A stretch of DNA of 64,000 nucleotides, from positions 1,720,362-1,784,361 of the forward strand of contig NZ_LGYA01000001.1 in the NCBI RefSeq assembly GCF_001273755.1, given 5' to 3'. Shown piece after piece: positions 7,871 to 16,228 of the stretch. The translations under genes were made by a program, and so were the position numbers. The stretch comes from Peribacillus butanolivorans (GTDB lineage Bacteria; Bacillota; Bacilli; Bacillales; DSM-1321). Below the pieces are notes generated by a model that did not search any database, was not told the DNA's origin, and worked only from the letters and a program-made list of their open reading frames with translations. Each line of letters starts with the position of its first letter. The stretch's first letter is position 1.

Positions 7871-8239
7871 ATGGAAACAGCATTTAATGTCATAATAATT
7901 TGGGCAATTGCTTGGTTTTTATTTCAGCGCTTTGTCCCGGCAAAGGGAATTAAGAATATTAATACGAGTGAGTTAAAAGCTCAATTAAGTAACAAAGGAA
8001 GTAAGCAATTTATTGATGTCCGTACACCTAATGAGTATAGGGGCAATCATATTAAGGAGTTTAAGAATATTCCCTTATTCGAACTTCATAAAAGAGCACA
8101 AGAACTTTCAAAAGATGAAGAAGTCTTTGTCATCTGCCAAAGTGGGATGAGAAGCAGTAAAGCAAGTAAGTCATTAAAAAAACTTGGATTTAAAGAAGTT
8201 ACCAACGTAAAAGGCGGCATGAGTGCTTGGCACAATTAA
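7871..8239 (+). CDS. Membrane-anchored rhodanese
   Basis: A 122-residue protein with one N-terminal membrane helix (about 4-20) and a full rhodanese domain: FIDVRTPNEYRGNHI, the active-site loop with Cys89 (VICQSGMRSS) and the final VKGGMSAW. It moves sulfane sulfur, with Cys89 carrying the persulfide. The anchor suggests action at the inner face of the membrane. It is preceded by AAGGAGGGGAGG and followed 16 bp later by a second rhodanese. It looks like an active relative of the Cys-less protein at 5965. Confidence 0.88.
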   Translation: METAFNVIIIWAIAWFLFQRFVPAKGIKNINTSELKAQLSNKGSKQFIDVRTPNEYRGNHIKEFKNIPLFELHKRAQELSKDEEVFVICQSGMRSSKASKSLKKLGFKEVTNVKGGMSAWHN

Positions 8240-8255
8240 AAGGAGGTATTTAATC

Positions 8256-8552
8256 ATGAAAGAAATCTCACCAAATGAAGTGAATGCATTATTAAAGGGA
8301 AACTCGACAATTAATATTATAGATGTTCGGGAAGTAGATGAAGTAAAGGCTGGGAAAATACCCAATGCTATGCATATCCCATTGGGCCTCGTGGAATTTC
8401 GAATGCAAGATTTGGATAAATCAAAAGAATATATCATGGTTTGCCGTTCAGGAGGCAGAAGTTCAATGGCAGCAAAACTACTTGAAAATCATGGATATAA
8501 AGTGCTAAATATGACAGGCGGTATGCTTGAATGGAACGGTCCAATAGAATAA
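8256..8552 (+). CDS. Single-domain rhodanese
   Basis: A 98-residue soluble rhodanese with IIDVREVDEVKAGKIPNAMHIPLG, the active loop VCRSGGRSS (Cys63) and the closing NMTGGMLEW. The start is the ATG at 8256 behind AAAGGAGG (8239-8246); an upstream in-frame TTG would overlap the previous gene and has no ribosome binding site. As part of the persulfide operon it probably passes sulfur from low-molecular-weight persulfides to a TusA or DsrE carrier. Confidence 0.88.
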   Translation: MKEISPNEVNALLKGNSTINIIDVREVDEVKAGKIPNAMHIPLGLVEFRMQDLDKSKEYIMVCRSGGRSSMAAKLLENHGYKVLNMTGGMLEWNGPIE

Positions 8553-8567
8553 TTTTTAAATTCATAA

Positions 8568-8583
8568 ATACCCCCATCTGTAT
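8568..8583 (+). promoter_or_regulatory. Degenerate CstR-type site before yrkF
   Basis: ATACCC-CCAT-CTGTAT: the left half is perfect and the right half has two mismatches. It lies just upstream of the AAAGGAGG of yrkF, so it may be an internal operator or a relic. Confidence 0.5.
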
Positions 8584-8606
8584 TAGCAAAAAAGGAGGAA
8601 AAAAAC

Positions 8607-9179
8607 ATGATTAAAACAAATTCCGTATTAGATGCAAAAGGATTAGCATGTCCAATGCCGATAGTAAGAACGAAAAAAGTAATGAACGGCCTGGAAGCAG
8701 GAGAAGTGCTAGAAGTCCAAGCGACGGATAAAGGGTCAACTGCCGATATGAAAGCTTGGGCAGAAAGTACAGGTCATCAATATTTGGGTACAGTTGAAGA
8801 AGGAACCGTTCTTAAACATTATCTTCGGAAAGCAAGTGGTGAAGAGCATGAAGAAAAAAAGCATGAAAAAGTCATTTCAAATGAAGAACTTCTACAAAAA
8901 ATAGAAGAAAATCAAAAAACGATAGTACTTGATGTACGTGAATCGGCAGAATATGCGTTTAATCATATTCCATCTGCTAAATCCCTTCCAATGGGTGAAT
9001 TAGAAGAACGTTTTAGTGAACTGGATAAAGAGTCTGAGATTTTTGTCATATGCCGAACCGGTAGCCGAAGTGACCTGGCTGCACAAAAACTAACAGCTGC
9101 AGGATTTAAACAAGTGGTTAATGTTGAACCGGGCATGAGCCAATGGAATGGTCCTACAAAAAAATCAGTGAACGAATAA
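8607..9179 (+). CDS. yrkF: TusA-rhodanese fusion (YrkF type)
   Basis: A 190-residue two-domain sulfur transferase. Residues 1-75 are a TusA/SirA domain with the sulfur-carrying Cys15 in LDAKGLACPMPIVRTKK. A charged linker (HEEKKHEK) joins it to a rhodanese (about 90-185) with VLDVRESAEYAFNHIPSA, the catalytic loop VICRTGSRSD (Cys149) and VEPGMSQWNG. The fusion lets the rhodanese load its own carrier. Its start follows AAAGGAGGAA. The order matches B. subtilis YrkF. Confidence 0.9.
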   Translation: MIKTNSVLDAKGLACPMPIVRTKKVMNGLEAGEVLEVQATDKGSTADMKAWAESTGHQYLGTVEEGTVLKHYLRKASGEEHEEKKHEKVISNEELLQKIEENQKTIVLDVRESAEYAFNHIPSAKSLPMGELEERFSELDKESEIFVICRTGSRSDLAAQKLTAAGFKQVVNVEPGMSQWNGPTKKSVNE

Positions 9180-9209
9180 CATATAATCCTAAAAATGGAG
9201 GGGCATATC

Positions 9210-9605
9210 ATGTCTAAAAAAGTAGCGATAATAGCTAGTAACGGTGGTTTATTTGACGCATATAAAGTATTTAACATTGCAACAGCAGCAGCAGCAACGG
9301 ATCAAGAAGTAGCTATTTTCTTTACATTCGAAGGCTTAAATTTAATCCATAAAGTAGCGAATCAACAACTACCGATGCCAGAAGGTAAGGAACATTTTGC
9401 AGAAGGATTTGCGAGGGCTAATGCACCTTCTATTCCTGAGTTACTTTCTATGGCACAAGAAATGGACGTCAAGTTTATTGGATGTCAAATGACCATGGAT
9501 GTTATGGGCTTGGATAAAGAAGCTTTCGTTGATGGCATCGAAGTCGGTGGAGCTGTTACATTTTTAGAATTCGCGAAAGATGCGGATGTAACTTTAACCT
9601 TTTAA
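9210..9605 (+). CDS. DsrE/DsrF-like family protein
   Basis: A 131-residue DsrE-like protein with KVAIIASNGGLFDAYKVFNI, AIFFTFEGLNLIHK and the sulfur-carrying Cys92 in FIGCQMTMDVMG. It is shorter than YrkE because it lacks the central insert. The start is the ATG at 9210 behind GGAGGGG; the in-frame ATG at 9195 has no ribosome binding site. It probably accepts or hands on persulfide between rhodaneses and the dioxygenase encoded next. Confidence 0.85.
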   Translation: MSKKVAIIASNGGLFDAYKVFNIATAAAATDQEVAIFFTFEGLNLIHKVANQQLPMPEGKEHFAEGFARANAPSIPELLSMAQEMDVKFIGCQMTMDVMGLDKEAFVDGIEVGGAVTFLEFAKDADVTLTF

Positions 9606-9632
9606 GTCAGGTAAAAAATTTTGAAACACTAA

Positions 9633-9648
9633 ATACTATAGGGGGTAT
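9633..9648 (+). promoter_or_regulatory. CstR-type site overlapping the yrkH ribosome binding site
   Basis: ATACTA-TAGG-GGGTAT: perfect right half and a near-perfect left half. The GGGGG of the right half is also the Shine-Dalgarno of yrkH, so binding could affect translation initiation or local transcription. Confidence 0.55.
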
Positions 9649-9653
9649 ATTTT

Positions 9654-10781
9654 ATGACGTTAAATGAAATGACAGCCAAAGAGGTTTCAAAGAAAGTAAT
9701 CAATAAAGCTGAATTATTTATTTTGGATGTTCGAAATGAAAGTGATTTTAACGATTGGAAAATTGAAGGAGAGAACTTTGAATTCCTTAATATTCCTTAT
9801 TTTGATTTACTGGATGGCGTTGAAGAAATCATCGATAAAATTCCAGCAAATAAAGAAATTTTAGTTGTCTGTGCAAAAGAAGGCTCATCTATTATGATTG
9901 CTGAAATGCTATCTGAAGCAGGGCTGGATGTTTCTTATTTGAAAGGCGGAATGAAAGCATGGAGTGAACACTTAGAACCAGTGAAAATTGGGGATTTGAA
10001 TAATGGCGGAGAAATCTACCAATTTGTACGTCTCGGTAAAGGTTGTTTATCTTACATGATCATTTCTAATGGTGAAGCAGCCGTTATTGATTCTACAAGA
10101 ATGACTGATATCTACGTTGATTTTGCCGATAGTATTGGAGCGAAGATCACTCATGTATTTGATACGCACTTACATGCTGACCATATTTCAGGTGGAAGAA
10201 AAATAGCAGAAAGTGCAAATGCAACTTACTGGCTACCACCAAAAGATGCAACAGAAGTAACTTTTGAATATCAGCCATTAGAAGGCGGTAAAGTGGTTAC
10301 GATCGGTCACACAGCTATCAATATTCATGCTCTATACTCCCCGGGCCACACGATTGGTTCCACTTCATTTGTAGTCGATGAAAAATACTTGCTTTCAGGA
10401 GATATTCTATTCATCGATTCCATTGGTAGACCGGACTTAGCCGGATTAGCTGAGGATTGGGTAGGAGACTTGAGAGAAACACTTTATACTCGCTATAGAG
10501 AATTGTCAGACGAGTTGATCGTACTGCCATCTCACTTTATGATCATTGAAGAATTAAATGAAGACGGCAGTGTTGCGAAGAAATTAGGAGAGTTATTTGT
10601 AGAAAATCATGGTTTGAACATTGCTGACGAAACAGAATTCAGAGAGTTGGTTACAGGAAACTTACCTCCACAGCCAAACGCATATCAAGAAATCCGTGAA
10701 ACGAATATGGGGAAAATCACCCCTGATGAGGAAAAACAGCGCGAAATGGAAATTGGACCAAATCGTTGTGCGGTTCGTTAA
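9654..10781 (+). CDS. yrkH: Rhodanese-persulfide dioxygenase fusion (YrkH/CstB-like)
   Basis: A 375-residue fusion. Residues 1-110 are a rhodanese with catalytic Cys73 in VVCAKEGSS. Residues about 115-345 are a metallo-beta-lactamase fold of the ETHE1 persulfide dioxygenase type, with the metal motif HLHADH (172-177), SPGHTIGS and SGDILF. ETHE1 enzymes use non-heme iron and O2 to turn glutathione- or bacillithiol-type persulfide into sulfite and thiol. The domain order (rhodanese first) differs from staphylococcal CstB, where the dioxygenase comes first, but agrees with YrkH. Sulfite produced here would be substrate for the TauE exporter two genes on. Confidence 0.9.
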   Translation: MTLNEMTAKEVSKKVINKAELFILDVRNESDFNDWKIEGENFEFLNIPYFDLLDGVEEIIDKIPANKEILVVCAKEGSSIMIAEMLSEAGLDVSYLKGGMKAWSEHLEPVKIGDLNNGGEIYQFVRLGKGCLSYMIISNGEAAVIDSTRMTDIYVDFADSIGAKITHVFDTHLHADHISGGRKIAESANATYWLPPKDATEVTFEYQPLEGGKVVTIGHTAINIHALYSPGHTIGSTSFVVDEKYLLSGDILFIDSIGRPDLAGLAEDWVGDLRETLYTRYRELSDELIVLPSHFMIIEELNEDGSVAKKLGELFVENHGLNIADETEFRELVTGNLPPQPNAYQEIRETNMGKITPDEEKQREMEIGPNRCAVR

Positions 10782-10824
10782 ACTTAAAAAAAGATTATAA
10801 ATACTACGAAAACAGGAGAGATGT

Positions 10825-11055
10825 ATGATGAATTCAGATAAAATGTTAGATGCTAAGGGACTTGCTTGTCCGATGCCGATCGTTAGAACAAAGAAGGCTA
10901 TGAATGATTTACAATCTGGTCAAGTGTTAGAAATACATGTGACAGATAAAGGCGCTAAAGCAGATTTAGCTGCTTGGTCAAAATCTGGTGGTCATGAGCT
11001 AGTAGAAACTGCAGAAGAAAATGAAGTTCTAAAATTTTGGATTAGAAAAGGCTGA
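10825..11055 (+). CDS. yrkI: TusA-family sulfur carrier (YrkI type)
   Basis: A 76-residue TusA/SirA-like protein with MLDAKGLACPMPIVRTKKAM; Cys15 of CPMP is the sulfur-accepting residue. It is closely related to the N-terminal domain of the YrkF fusion. ATG codons at 10825 and 10828 are both possible behind CAGGAGAG. It lies between the dioxygenase and a terminator, so expression may drop before the exporter gene. Confidence 0.88.
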   Translation: MMNSDKMLDAKGLACPMPIVRTKKAMNDLQSGQVLEIHVTDKGAKADLAAWSKSGGHELVETAEENEVLKFWIRKG

Positions 11056-11062
11056 TAATGAT

Positions 11063-11090
11063 AAGGGAACCCTATTGGTTCCCTTCTTTT
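11063..11090 (+). terminator. Terminator/attenuator between yrkI and yrkJ
   Basis: AAGGGAACC (11063-11071) pairs exactly with GGTTCCCTT (11077-11085), followed by CTTTT. It lies directly before the AAGGAGG of yrkJ and would reduce rather than abolish read-through. Confidence 0.75.
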
Positions 11091-11106
11091 CAAGGAGGCA
11101 ATAAAA

Positions 11107-11886
11107 ATGGATATTACTTTTATCATAACCATCTTTTTGATAGGATTTATAGGTTCCTACATTTCAGGAATGCTAGGTATAGGCGGATCCATCATTAAAT
11201 ACCCAATGCTTTTGTATATACCACCACTTTTCGGTTTAGCGGCTTTTAGTGCTCATGAAGTCTCAGGAATAAGTGCAGTACAAGTATTATTTGCATCCAT
11301 AGGTGGTGTCTGGGCTTATCGTAAAGGTGGCTATTTAAATAAGACGCTCATTATCTATATGGGTGTTAGTGTACTAATTGGTAGTGTCATTGGGAGTTTT
11401 GGTTCGCAATCCATGTCTGAAGACGGGATAAATATCGTGTATGGCCTACTTGCTCTAATAGCAGCTGTCATGATGTTTATTCCTAAAAAAGGAATAGATG
11501 ACGTTCCTTTGGATCAAGTAACCTTTAACAAATGGCTTGCTGCAATTTTAGCCTTAATTGTCGGTTTGGGTTCAGGGATTGTCGGTGCAGCCGGTGGATT
11601 CTTATTAGTTCCTATTATGCTAGTCGTCTTGAAAATCCCAACTAGGGTAACAATCGCCTCTTCCTTAGCGATTACATTCATTTCATCGATTGGCGCAACG
11701 GTAGGGAAAATCTCAACAGGGCAAGTTGACTTCTATCCTGCCTTAATCATGGTTATAGCTAGCTTAATAGCGTCTCCACTAGGAGCGATCTCTGGTAAAA
11801 AAATGAATACAAAAATACTTCAAGTCATCTTAGCTTTATTAATTTTGGCAACGGCTATGAAAATTTGGATGGGGATTTTGTCATAA
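11107..11886 (+). CDS. yrkJ: TauE/SafE-family sulfite/thiosulfate exporter (YrkJ type)
   Basis: A 259-residue integral membrane protein with about eight helices and the two internal TauE repeats, each with a glycine-rich turn ([16 protein letters not shown] and [16 protein letters not shown]). The family moves sulfite, thiosulfate or related anions. As last gene of the persulfide operon it probably exports sulfite made by the dioxygenase, though uptake is not excluded. It has its own AAGGAGG (11092-11098). Length and position fit YrkJ. Confidence 0.85.
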   Translation: MDITFIITIFLIGFIGSYISGMLGIGGSIIKYPMLLYIPPLFGLAAFSAHEVSGISAVQVLFASIGGVWAYRKGGYLNKTLIIYMGVSVLIGSVIGSFGSQSMSEDGINIVYGLLALIAAVMMFIPKKGIDDVPLDQVTFNKWLAAILALIVGLGSGIVGAAGGFLLVPIMLVVLKIPTRVTIASSLAITFISSIGATVGKISTGQVDFYPALIMVIASLIASPLGAISGKKMNTKILQVILALLILATAMKIWMGILS

Positions 11887-11910
11887 GATTTTTGGGGATA
11901 TTGGACCCTT

Positions 11911-11957
11911 AACTTGATAGGGTCGGGGTCCTGAGTTCGAATCCCTCTCAGGTCATC
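11911..11957 (+). repeat. tRNA 3'-end-like element, copy 1
   Basis: The stretch ending AGTTCGAATCCC then TCTCAGGTCATC resembles a tRNA T-arm and acceptor 3' strand. The T-stem no longer pairs and no 5' half is present, so this is not a tRNA gene. It is the first of four such copies (22315, 25836, 35131), all on the plus strand and each followed by a terminator. By eye the consensus is closest to the 3' half of bacillus tRNA-Lys. Confidence 0.6.
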
Positions 11958-11966
11958 AACTACCAA

Positions 11967-12008
11967 AGGCTCAAATCCTTGATATCACAGGGGTTTGGGT
12001 CTTTTTTT
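11967..12008 (+). terminator. Terminator attached to tRNA-like copy 1
   Basis: GGCTCAAATCC (11969-11979) pairs with GGGTTTGGGTC (11991-12001) using G-T pairs, followed by TTTTTTT. It also serves as the end of the yrk operon. Confidence 0.8.
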
Positions 12009-12176
12009 GTTTATAAAAATATAGTTCATTTTGTATTATTTACTCAAGTGATGGCGTATTGGTGGCGGATAGAGAAGCATTTAAATGTATTACAGGACAA
12101 TGATTTGTAATAATTAATATTTCAAGGAACTTTGGATAAAGCTTTTTGCTTATTCAGCTAAAGATTGTGGTTAAAA

Positions 12177-12210
12177 ATAAGACCATCACCGATTCGGTGT
12201 TAGTCTTATT
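12177..12210. terminator. Strong two-part hairpin
   Basis: AATAAGAC (12177-12184) pairs with GTCTTATT (12203-12210), enclosing CACCG/CGGTG. The A-rich left flank would give a U tract on the minus strand. No gene next to it explains it. Confidence 0.5.
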
Positions 12211-12508
12211 AAAATTAATTGTTAGTGTAGAAAGTGTAAAATCAGCCCAACTTGTCTTCGAATTGTATCGATAATCATATGAGTCAATGCAAAGAGAACT
12301 GGAAATTTTTATTCAGAAATTGGTTGAACTTTTTGCTTCCGCTGATGTTTAACTTTTTTGCTTCCAAAATGTGGTGCCTGCAAGAAAAAAGATAATTCCC
12401 CGTGAATATACTTATCAACATCTTGACGTAAAAGTGCTCACCATCTGGTATTATGGAAGTGAAATAATCGTTTTCATGTTCATTTTTTTTGAACCGAAAA
12501 TTTTAGGC

Positions 12509-12545
12509 AAAAAAGGTGCTCACAATAATGATGAGCGCCTTTTTT
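12509..12545. terminator. Bidirectional terminator
   Basis: AAAAAAGG-T-GCTCA (12509-12522) pairs with TGAGC-G-CCTTTTTT (12532-12545). The poly-A and poly-T flanks suit both strands; it terminates the minus-strand gene at 12572. Confidence 0.8.
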
Positions 12546-12571
12546 GTTATGCCTTTTATGGGTTCCATCTT

Positions 12572-12784
12572 CTATATAAAAATATCAATGCATTGTTCTA
12601 CCGTTGTAGCAGTGGCTAACTGTTTAGCTTTTGCTGCCAATACATCTGCCGGTTCTGTATCGAGTATAACACCAAATAAGCTTTCTATTTCATCCAAGCT
12701 TTTTTCTAAGCGGGTAGAGATGATTGAAATCGCTATTCCTTTGACAAGTCTGTGTTCTGCCATTTTAATACTCACTTGAATCAC
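12572..12784 (-). CDS. Small hypothetical protein
   Basis: Up to 70 residues, of unrecognised family. It begins IQVSIKMAEHRLVKGIA and continues with amphipathic helices (TRLEKSLDEIESLFGVILD, then AKAKQLATATTVEQCIDIF), so a small helical, perhaps oligomeric, protein is likely. GTG at 12784, GTG at 12775 or ATG at 12763 could start it; GATGGGGTGA lies upstream. It is followed by a good terminator, which supports a real transcript. Confidence 0.5.
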   Translation of the reverse strand: MIQVSIKMAEHRLVKGIAISIISTRLEKSLDEIESLFGVILDTEPADVLAAKAKQLATATTVEQCIDIFI

Positions 12785-13675
12785 CCCATCTAATAAACTT
12801 AAATACCTATATTCGCTTATCTAAGTATTGATTCCTTCCTTTTAAGAAAAGAAAATGTCGAAAAATAAATCGACACCATTTACTTAACAATTGGCTATGT
12901 TAAAGTTATTGTTTGTTTTTAAATAATACAGAGTCAATTTTGGTATCCTGATTGCATCAAAATAAAAGGGTCAATCTATTATGACTGTGGCGACTATACT
13001 ATCTGATAATGCTTCATTAAGCGAGGGAAAGAGAATATATATAGGGGTGTTGACTCGCTATTCCGCGCCCCCTACTTCTCAACAAGAAAATTCTTAAAAT
13101 AAGAAAAGGCTGCGAAAATGTTGAGTTTTACAGATGTTTTTTTGTTGATTTGGTTTTTAACTTTTTTATTCTATTGAAGATTTGAAGAAAATATAATTAA
13201 TATAAGATTTAAATGAGGTGTTGAAAATAATGAAAAAAGAAGAAATAAAACAAATTATTCGGGATACCGGTGACAAAGGAAACCGGTCATAAGCCATTAT
13301 TAAATTACCTAGGTGCTCGAACAACGAGGTATTAGCTGTTAGCTCTTTAACCGATAAATAATTTTTTACCAAGTAGAAAGGAGCCTTGCATGGTCCTTTT
13401 CTTATGTCTTGTCCGTTCAAAATCAGCAATTTTATAGAATACAGCCTTTAAAACATGTTTATTAAACATCCTCCTCTAAACCATCTGCATATTTTTATCT
13501 ATCCCAATCTGAATTTGATTTTTTTAAAAGGCTCTTTTCGTAAGGATTGTTGCTTTCTCGATAAAATAAGGTTTTATTTACTTTTTATGGTAGTGCATTT
13601 ACAGGAGCCTATTCAACTAAAGAGCAGATTTGTTTAAGAAGAAAGGATATTAGGTTAAGAAAGGAGTGGATAGAA
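12785..13675. other. Gene-poor region with two tiny frames
   Basis: No gene of normal size. A 38-codon frame at 12981-13097 (MTVATILSDNASLSEGKRIY and onward) lacks a well-placed ribosome binding site. A 20-codon frame at 13230-13292 (MKKEEIKQIIRDTGDKGNRS) follows TGAGGTG and may be a truncated gene. Confidence 0.4.
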
Positions 13676-14200
13676 ATTAGTAAAGACAATGATTCTGTTT
13701 TATATCGAGAAGTTCAACGACCAAGACAATTATTATATATCATAGTGATAATTTTGGTTTCAGGCTTTTTTTGGTGGGGGTTTATCCAACAGGTTATTTA
13801 CGGAATTCAATTCGGAGACAAACCGATGTCGGATATTGGGTTGGTAATAGCTTGGGTTTTGTTCGGTTTGATAATACCCTTGTTAGCGTTCCAAGTTAAG
13901 ATGATAACTGAAGTACGTGGAGATGGGCTGTATATAAAATTTGTCCCCTTCCATTTTGGATACCGAGACTTTCGTTATCAAAGTATTTGGGATTATAAAA
14001 GTGTTTCTCTTAGTTCGCTAAAACGGTTTGGAGGTTGGGGGATTCGTATTAATCTAAATGGAGAACGCCTATATAATATTGCAGGAAGCGAGGGTGTCGA
14101 ATTAAGGTTAGCTTCAGGAGACATTGTTATAATAGGCTCAAAAAATTCTGATGAGCTCAAAAAGGCATTAGATTTATCTTTCATAGATAATACTAAATAA
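13676..14200 (+). CDS. DUF6141-type membrane protein, probable ATT start
   Basis: About 174 residues with two N-terminal membrane helices (LLYIIVIILVSGFFWWGFI, and GLVIAWVLFGLIIPLLAF), followed by a beta-rich soluble part (ITEVRGDGLYIKFVPFHFGY, GGWGIRINLNG, VIIGSKNSDELKKALD) of the kind found in DUF6141 and PH-like bacillus proteins. The family normally has a region like VLYREVQRPRQ before the first helix. Here that region is open upstream only to an ATT at 13676, 7 bp after AAGGAGTG. A GTG at 13745 would cut into the first helix. The function is unknown. Confidence 0.7.
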   Translation: MSKDNDSVLYREVQRPRQLLYIIVIILVSGFFWWGFIQQVIYGIQFGDKPMSDIGLVIAWVLFGLIIPLLAFQVKMITEVRGDGLYIKFVPFHFGYRDFRYQSIWDYKSVSLSSLKRFGGWGIRINLNGERLYNIAGSEGVELRLASGDIVIIGSKNSDELKKALDLSFIDNTK

Positions 14201-14274
14201 TCTTTGTGATATTTACCAATTATCAAATTTTCAATTTTTCTTCTTAAACAAAAGGAGACTTTTATTGAACGAAT

Positions 14275-14306
14275 ACAGCCGTTTCTCAATGGAATGGCTG
14301 TTTTTT
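14275..14306 (+). terminator. Rho-independent terminator
   Basis: ACAGCC (14275-14280) pairs with GGCTGT (14296-14301) and a T6 tract follows. It ends the DUF6141 gene and marks the junction with the transposase remnant. Confidence 0.7.
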
Positions 14307-14690
14307 ATACCTCACGCAAAAAATTCTCCGTAATACGATTTGAATTTTGGCAGGCATTAAGCAACATCTGATTTATCTGCTCCTTTTCCGCCATCTTCTT
14401 ACTATGCTGAAGAGAGCTGAACCAATAGAGGTAATTGTCCAAATACTTGGTGGCTACTCCTTGAAACCTATCCATCCAGATCTTTAAGGTCTCATCACTT
14501 TCGACAATCCCTTTTAACGTTTGAAACCCCATAGACCGAAGGGAATACAGGATTTTGTGCCGCCAATAAAAGGTGGTGGATAGGTGGATTTTTAGACGTT
14601 TTGCGATTTTTGGCAAGGAATATCCCTCGACCATCAATTGAAAGTATTTCGCCCATTTTCCCAGATACCGTGTTCCTGAGATTGGGGAGC
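14305..14690 (-). pseudogene. IS1595-family transposase, truncated and internally deleted
   Basis: On the minus strand the frame reads GTRYLGKWAKYFQLMVEGYS, then LPKIAKRL and STTFYWRHKIL, typical of the N-terminal half of IS1595-type transposases. It then goes through KGIVESDET, the start of the DDE domain, straight into a C-terminal-like segment (LKIWMDRFQGVATKYLDNYL). Most of the catalytic domain is missing, as is the N-terminal zinc ribbon. It cannot be active. It cuts into the plus-strand gene whose tail remains at 14691. Confidence 0.8.
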
Positions 14691-14819
14691 CCTATTGGAG
14701 AAGATGATGTAATGGTAGTAGGTAAGAGAAAACCGTTCTTAAATTCTAAAGTTGATGTGAAAAAGTTACAAAAATACGAAGAACAATTCAAAGCGTACCA
14801 AGAAAAGTATAAAAATTAA
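14691..14819 (+). pseudogene. 3' end of a gene cut by the IS remnant
   Basis: About 43 codons ending IGEDDVMVVGKRKPFLNSKV and a charged helix (KKLQKYEEQFKAYQEKYKN), with a stop and a strong terminator behind it. The upstream part is replaced by IS1595 sequence. The parent family is not recognised. Confidence 0.55.
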
Positions 14820-14822
14820 ACT

Positions 14823-14856
14823 AAAAAGCAATGGGAAACCAATTCCATTGCTTTTT
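14823..14856 (+). terminator. Rho-independent terminator
   Basis: AAAAAGCAATGG (14823-14834) pairs with CCATTGCTTTTT (14845-14856). The same kind of hairpin followed by CTATTGCTAAT occurs inverted at 18128-18161, as part of a dispersed repeat. Confidence 0.8.
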
Positions 14857-14919
14857 CTATTGCTAATTTAATGTTGATACCAATACTGATTTTAATGTTA
14901 AATGGGGTTCCAATTAAAG

Positions 14920-15003
14920 TTTTCTACTTCAAAAAAACCGAACCCGTTAACAATATAAGCGGTCTTCTTTATTTGTTCAAAAATCAACATTAATGTTTAA
15001 CAA
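14920..15003 (+). repeat. Dispersed repeat, copy A
   Basis: Contains CTACTTCAAAAAAACCGAAC, then CCGTTAAC, AAGCGGTCTTCTTTATTTGT and ATTAATGTTTAACAA. A close copy lies at 18846-18925 (same strand) and a partial inverted copy at 18047-18070. The rest of 14857-15166 shows no gene. Confidence 0.7.
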
Positions 15004-15180
15004 AGCTATCGCAAAAGAAAAATCTACCATAAATTGATTAATTTGTTATAGTTTAAAGTGATTTATTAATTATATAAAGTTATGTATCTGAAAAAATGTT
15101 GTTATTGGAAAACATAATAATTCGTTCATTCCCTAAGTAAACTTTTCAGGAGAAATCAACCAATCCGAGGAGGTTCGTTC

Positions 15181-15429
15181 ATTATCGGTGAATTATTATC
15201 ATTAGCATTAGATTTTTTATTCGTTGCATCATTGTCATTACATAACAATACAAAACATACGGATAAACACATTGAAGAATGCGAATGGTTTACTACTTTG
15301 TATTACAACCCTAAATATACGAGGCTTTTTAACCACAACAAACAAATTCGTGGCTATTTAGGACATCGATTTTCAATTTATAGGATGATTAAGAAAAAGA
15401 AAGCAAGTGAAACACTTTATCTTGCTTGA
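15181..15429 (+). CDS. Small protein with N-terminal hydrophobic segment, probable ATT start
   Basis: An 82-residue protein of unknown family. If started at ATT 15181 it has a hydrophobic N-terminus (IGELLSLALDFLFVASLSL) followed by a polar, aromatic and basic part (WFTTLYYNPKYTRLFNHNKQ; RMIKKKKASE). GAGGAGG at 15167-15173 is placed exactly for the ATT. The only conventional start is a TTG at 15232, which has no ribosome binding site and would remove the hydrophobic part. It could be a single-pass membrane or exported peptide. Confidence 0.55.
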   Translation: MIGELLSLALDFLFVASLSLHNNTKHTDKHIEECEWFTTLYYNPKYTRLFNHNKQIRGYLGHRFSIYRMIKKKKASETLYLA

Positions 15430-15571
15430 TAAACAAGCAAAAAACAAAACGTGTAATTGCATATTCGAACCTCATTCAAACACAACATTCCTTAAGAATT
15501 TGACCGGGTTCCTTAACAACCATTTATACAAACATATCTATATATAAATAACAAACAAGGGAGAGATTGAT

Positions 15572-16228
15572 ATTTTTTTATACGTATATGAAGCAGGCAT
15601 CATATTAGGTATTGTGATGTGTGGACTCACCTATTTATTCATGAGAAAGATAGAAGAAAACACGCGACTCGTACTTCTATTCTCTCTTGGTATATTGATT
15701 TTAGTGGCTTCCTTTAGGATTGGCGGGTTCGAGGGGATGCCGTATGGTGTATTGAGCCTTGGTGTATTGACACTGGCGATTCTATACTTTTTCTTAAAGA
15801 GATTTGCTATAGGTAAGAAAATACTCTTTATTGGGGTTCCGCTAATCATCGCTGTTCATATATTCATCGGATTCATCAATCAAGTGGACTATCTAGTAGT
15901 GGATAAAGAAAGACTGATGGATGTTGAAACTAAACAGTATATTGGAAAAATTGAAAAAGATACTTCCATTGTTGGTTACAAAAAGTTTAAAGGTGGTGAA
16001 GGGGAGGACTTTTTATTAATATCAATGGGCGGTGAAAAAAAGGGAAATACGATTGAGGTTCTGGAAGTGAAAGAAAATTATGATGAGACTATCATCCGCA
16101 TTCGGACATCTTATAATAAAAACCCTGAGCCAAATCCGTATATAGCTGTAGCACTTACTCGTATAAAATCAAAGGTAGTCATTTTGGATACTGATGGAAC
16201 AAATTATGGAGATGGTTTATTGGATTAA
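15572..16228 (+). CDS. YesK-like four-helix membrane protein with soluble tail, probable ATT start
   Basis: About 218 residues. Four membrane helices fill about 1-115 (YEAGIILGIVMCGLTYLF, LVLLFSLGILILVASF, VLSLGVLTLAILYFFL, ILFIGVPLIIAVHIFIGF), resembling the YesK family. A beta-rich C-terminal part of about 95 residues follows (GEDFLLISMGGEKKGNTIEV to VVILDTDG). AAGGGAG at 15558-15564 is spaced for an ATT at 15572. The GTG at 15614 lies inside the first helix and lacks a ribosome binding site. The function is unknown; it lies in a cluster of small membrane proteins. Confidence 0.65.
   Translation: MFLYVYEAGIILGIVMCGLTYLFMRKIEENTRLVLLFSLGILILVASFRIGGFEGMPYGVLSLGVLTLAILYFFLKRFAIGKKILFIGVPLIIAVHIFIGFINQVDYLVVDKERLMDVETKQYIGKIEKDTSIVGYKKFKGGEGEDFLLISMGGEKKGNTIEVLEVKENYDETIIRIRTSYNKNPEPNPYIAVALTRIKSKVVILDTDGTNYGDGLLD

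Noticed and set aside
11911-11957. Complete tRNA gene
   Set aside because: Only a 3'-end-like stretch is present; the D-arm, anticodon arm and 5' acceptor strand are missing, as in the other three copies.
12371-12619. 82-codon plus-strand frame over the 12509-12545 terminator
   Set aside because: It crosses a strong terminator hairpin and overlaps a more plausible minus-strand gene.
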